From the NCBI GenBank assembly GCA_947476765.1, contig CANJRK010000040.1, positions 1 through 7,411 of the forward strand: DNA of 7,411 nt, in the 5' to 3' direction. Numbering within the stretch: position 1 is the first letter of the stretch; every line of letters starts with the position of its first letter. Below, piece after piece: positions 7,045 through 7,411 of this stretch. Below the pieces are notes generated by a model that was not told where the DNA came from, did not search any database, and saw only the letters and a list, made by a program, of their open reading frames with translations. The DNA is from Actinomycetota bacterium. Lineage in GTDB: Bacteria; Actinomycetota; Actinomycetes; S36-B12; UBA5976. A program made the translations under genes and the position numbers.

Positions 7045-7057
7045 TGAGAACTTCTCA
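7045..7057. repeat. 13-bp perfect palindrome in the pstS leader
   Basis: TGAGAA-C-TTCTCA is a perfect 6+1+6 inverted repeat. It lies between the candidate -10 (7067-7072) and the ribosome binding site of pstS, so it is within or at the start of the 5' untranslated region. It could be an operator for a small dimeric repressor or a short RNA stem (5 bp with a 3-nt loop). No known factor is assigned. Confidence 0.5.
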
Positions 7058-7066
7058 CTGCTTCAT

Positions 7067-7072
7067 AAGTTA
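7067..7072 (-). promoter_or_regulatory. Candidate -10 element of pstS
   Basis: TAACTT on the minus strand fits TANNNT. It lies 9 bp downstream of the last PHO-box unit and would start transcription near 7060, giving a leader of about 35 nt. No good -35 hexamer is present, which is usual for activator-dependent PHO promoters where the box takes its place. Confidence 0.4.
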
Positions 7073-7081
7073 AGGCGAATC

Positions 7082-7121
7082 GGCAAACTAACCCTTACGA
7101 CTGGGTTAACGGAAGGTGAAC
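7082..7121 (-). promoter_or_regulatory. PHO box upstream of pstSCAB
   Basis: On the minus strand the units GTTCACC (7121-7115), GTTAACC (7110-7104), a degenerate CGTAAGG (7099-7093) and GTTTGCC (7088-7082) begin exactly 11 bp apart. Tandem 11-bp direct repeats with a GTTCACC core are the known binding architecture for the actinobacterial phosphate regulator PhoP. The box sits just upstream of the candidate -10 of pstS, the right place for an activator. Confidence 0.85.
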
Positions 7122-7122
7122 A

Positions 7123-7150
7123 TATTTTTCCCCAAAAAACCCCTATTTTT
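7123..7150. repeat. Phased A/T tracts upstream of the PHO box
   Basis: TATTTTT occurs at 7123-7129 and again at 7144-7150, exactly 21 bp apart (two helical turns). A six-A run (7134-7139) lies midway, flanked by CCCC at 7130-7133 and 7140-7143. Tracts spaced about one turn apart are expected to curve DNA. The position directly upstream of the PHO box suggests a bend or UP-like element, which is an inference. Confidence 0.5.
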
Positions 7151-7163
7151 AAATGATTTACTT

Positions 7164-7185
7164 CGATTTTGACCCGATCGTGACC
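7164..7185. repeat. Tandem 11-bp direct repeat in the pstS/transporter divergent region
   Basis: Two adjacent 11-mers, CGATTTTGACC (7164-7174) and CGATCGTGACC (7175-7185), match at 9 of 11 positions. On the minus strand they read GGTCA-NN-ATCG twice. The 11-bp period matches a response-regulator site like the PHO box, but the core is different and it is out of 11-bp register with that box (64 bp). Confidence 0.6.
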
Positions 7186-7196
7186 TGCTAAGGTCA
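7181..7196. repeat. TGACC-N6-GGTCA inverted repeat
   Basis: TGACC (7181-7185) and GGTCA (7192-7196) are perfect inverted 5-mers separated by 6 bp, a spacing common for dimeric transcription factors. It shares TGACC with the second copy of the 11-bp direct repeat. It lies about 70 bp before the EamA-type gene and over 60 bp upstream of the pstS PHO box. Confidence 0.45.
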
Positions 7197-7267
7197 TAGG
7201 AAAACCCAGCTTGTTTAAGTTTTCCAAGCAATTTACCGAAAGATTGAATTTCAGGTTTATAGACGCC

Positions 7268-7411
7268 ATGGCTAAACATAGAAGAGCGCATACCAAAAAT
7301 CCCAAACTTGGATACTCCCTTTACCTAGCGGCTGCCACATGCTGGGCACTAAACGGCACAGTTGCCAAAGTGGTACTGCTAGAGGTTGGGGATCCCTTAC
7401 GCGTCTCGCAA
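7268..7411 (+). CDS. EamA/DMT-superfamily transporter, 5' end only
   Basis: This is the first 48 codons of a rightward gene that runs off the right edge. A basic start (MAKHRRAHTKNPK) is followed by a hydrophobic segment, GYSLYLAAATCWALNGTVAKVVL, and then EVGDPLRVSQ. The small-residue helix with a CWALNGTVAK turn is typical of the first helix of EamA (DUF6/RhaT-like) drug/metabolite exporters, which normally have ten membrane helices and about 300 residues. The substrate cannot be inferred. No Shine-Dalgarno precedes the ATG at 7268; TATAGA at 7258-7263 is close to it, so a short or leaderless message is possible. An upstream TTG at 7244 is in frame but has no better signal. It is divergent from pstS, with about 240 bp between the two start codons. 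Confidence 0.75.
   Translation, partial: MAKHRRAHTKNPKLGYSLYLAAATCWALNGTVAKVVLLEVGDPLRVSQ

Noticed and set aside
6568..7047. 159-codon plus-strand open frame opposite pstS
   Set aside because: It is antisense to the PstS signal peptide and binding domain, has no recognisable family, and no promoter or ribosome binding site was seen.
7023..7058. Longer pstS starting at the GTG at 7058
   Set aside because: It would place a charged 11-residue extension before a standard lipoprotein signal peptide and would translate the palindrome and the ribosome binding site; the ATG at 7025 has a good Shine-Dalgarno.
7130..7143. CCCC-A6-CCCC block as part of an intrinsic terminator
   Set aside because: The two C blocks are the same on one strand and cannot pair with each other, so no hairpin forms; it is better described as phased tracts.
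7063..7305. 80-codon open frame on the minus strand upstream of pstS, with a hydrophobic N-terminus
   Set aside because: It runs through the PHO box, the A/T tracts and the start of the EamA-type gene, shows no recognisable domain and has no ribosome binding site. The regulatory reading explains the region better.
1..7411. Mobile element, CRISPR array, tRNA/rRNA or prophage genes
   Set aside because: No transposase-like frame, terminal inverted repeats, regularly spaced repeats or RNA gene signatures were seen; gene content and order are those of an ordinary chromosomal phosphate locus.

Overview
This is a phosphate acquisition and storage locus, most likely from a compact, relatively AT-rich actinobacterium such as a streamlined freshwater lineage. 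The assignment is an inference. It rests on the ppk–mutT1 gene pair (the order seen in mycobacteria), tandem 11-bp GTTCACC-type PHO boxes of the actinobacterial PhoP type, an alternative TTG start, tight gene packing and a moderate GC content. No species can be named from the sequence alone.

Layout. The left edge holds the 5' end of a leftward gene (complement 1-123) resembling the cyanophycinase / peptidase S51 / glutamine-amidotransferase-like fold. A 92-bp divergent spacer with two GTTCACC-like sites separates it from ppk (216-2375, +), which encodes polyphosphate kinase 1. ppk overlaps a rightward MutT1-like gene (Nudix plus histidine-phosphatase domains), which ends at 3282. The next base begins the stop codon of pstB, so the two transcription units converge with no gap. 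The leftward operon pstS-pstC-pstA-pstB (7025 down to 3283) encodes a complete high-affinity phosphate ABC importer. pstC/pstA overlap by one base, pstA/pstB are 8 nt apart, and an 8-bp-stem hairpin lies between pstS and pstC. Upstream of pstS is a well-formed PHO box of 11-bp-spaced units, then phased A/T tracts and a second 11-bp tandem repeat. The right edge holds the first 48 codons of an EamA/DMT-family transporter (7268-7411, +), divergent from pstS.

How it works together. Under phosphate limitation a PhoP-like regulator would bind the PHO box and induce PstSCAB. PstS is the lipid-anchored binding protein, PstC and PstA form the channel, and PstB is the ATPase. PPK1 reversibly turns ATP into polyphosphate, and the MutT1-like hydrolase cleans nucleotide or nucleotide-polyphosphate pools. 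The weaker GTTCACC/GTTTACC pair before ppk suggests, but does not prove, that storage and uptake share control. phoU and the phoP/phoR regulator genes are not in the window.

No undescribed system is evident. The genes are well-known families, and the points worth a second look are regulatory: the PHO box architecture, the unexplained 11-bp repeat with overlapping dyad, the pstS leader palindrome, the pstS-pstC hairpin and the zero-gap convergence.
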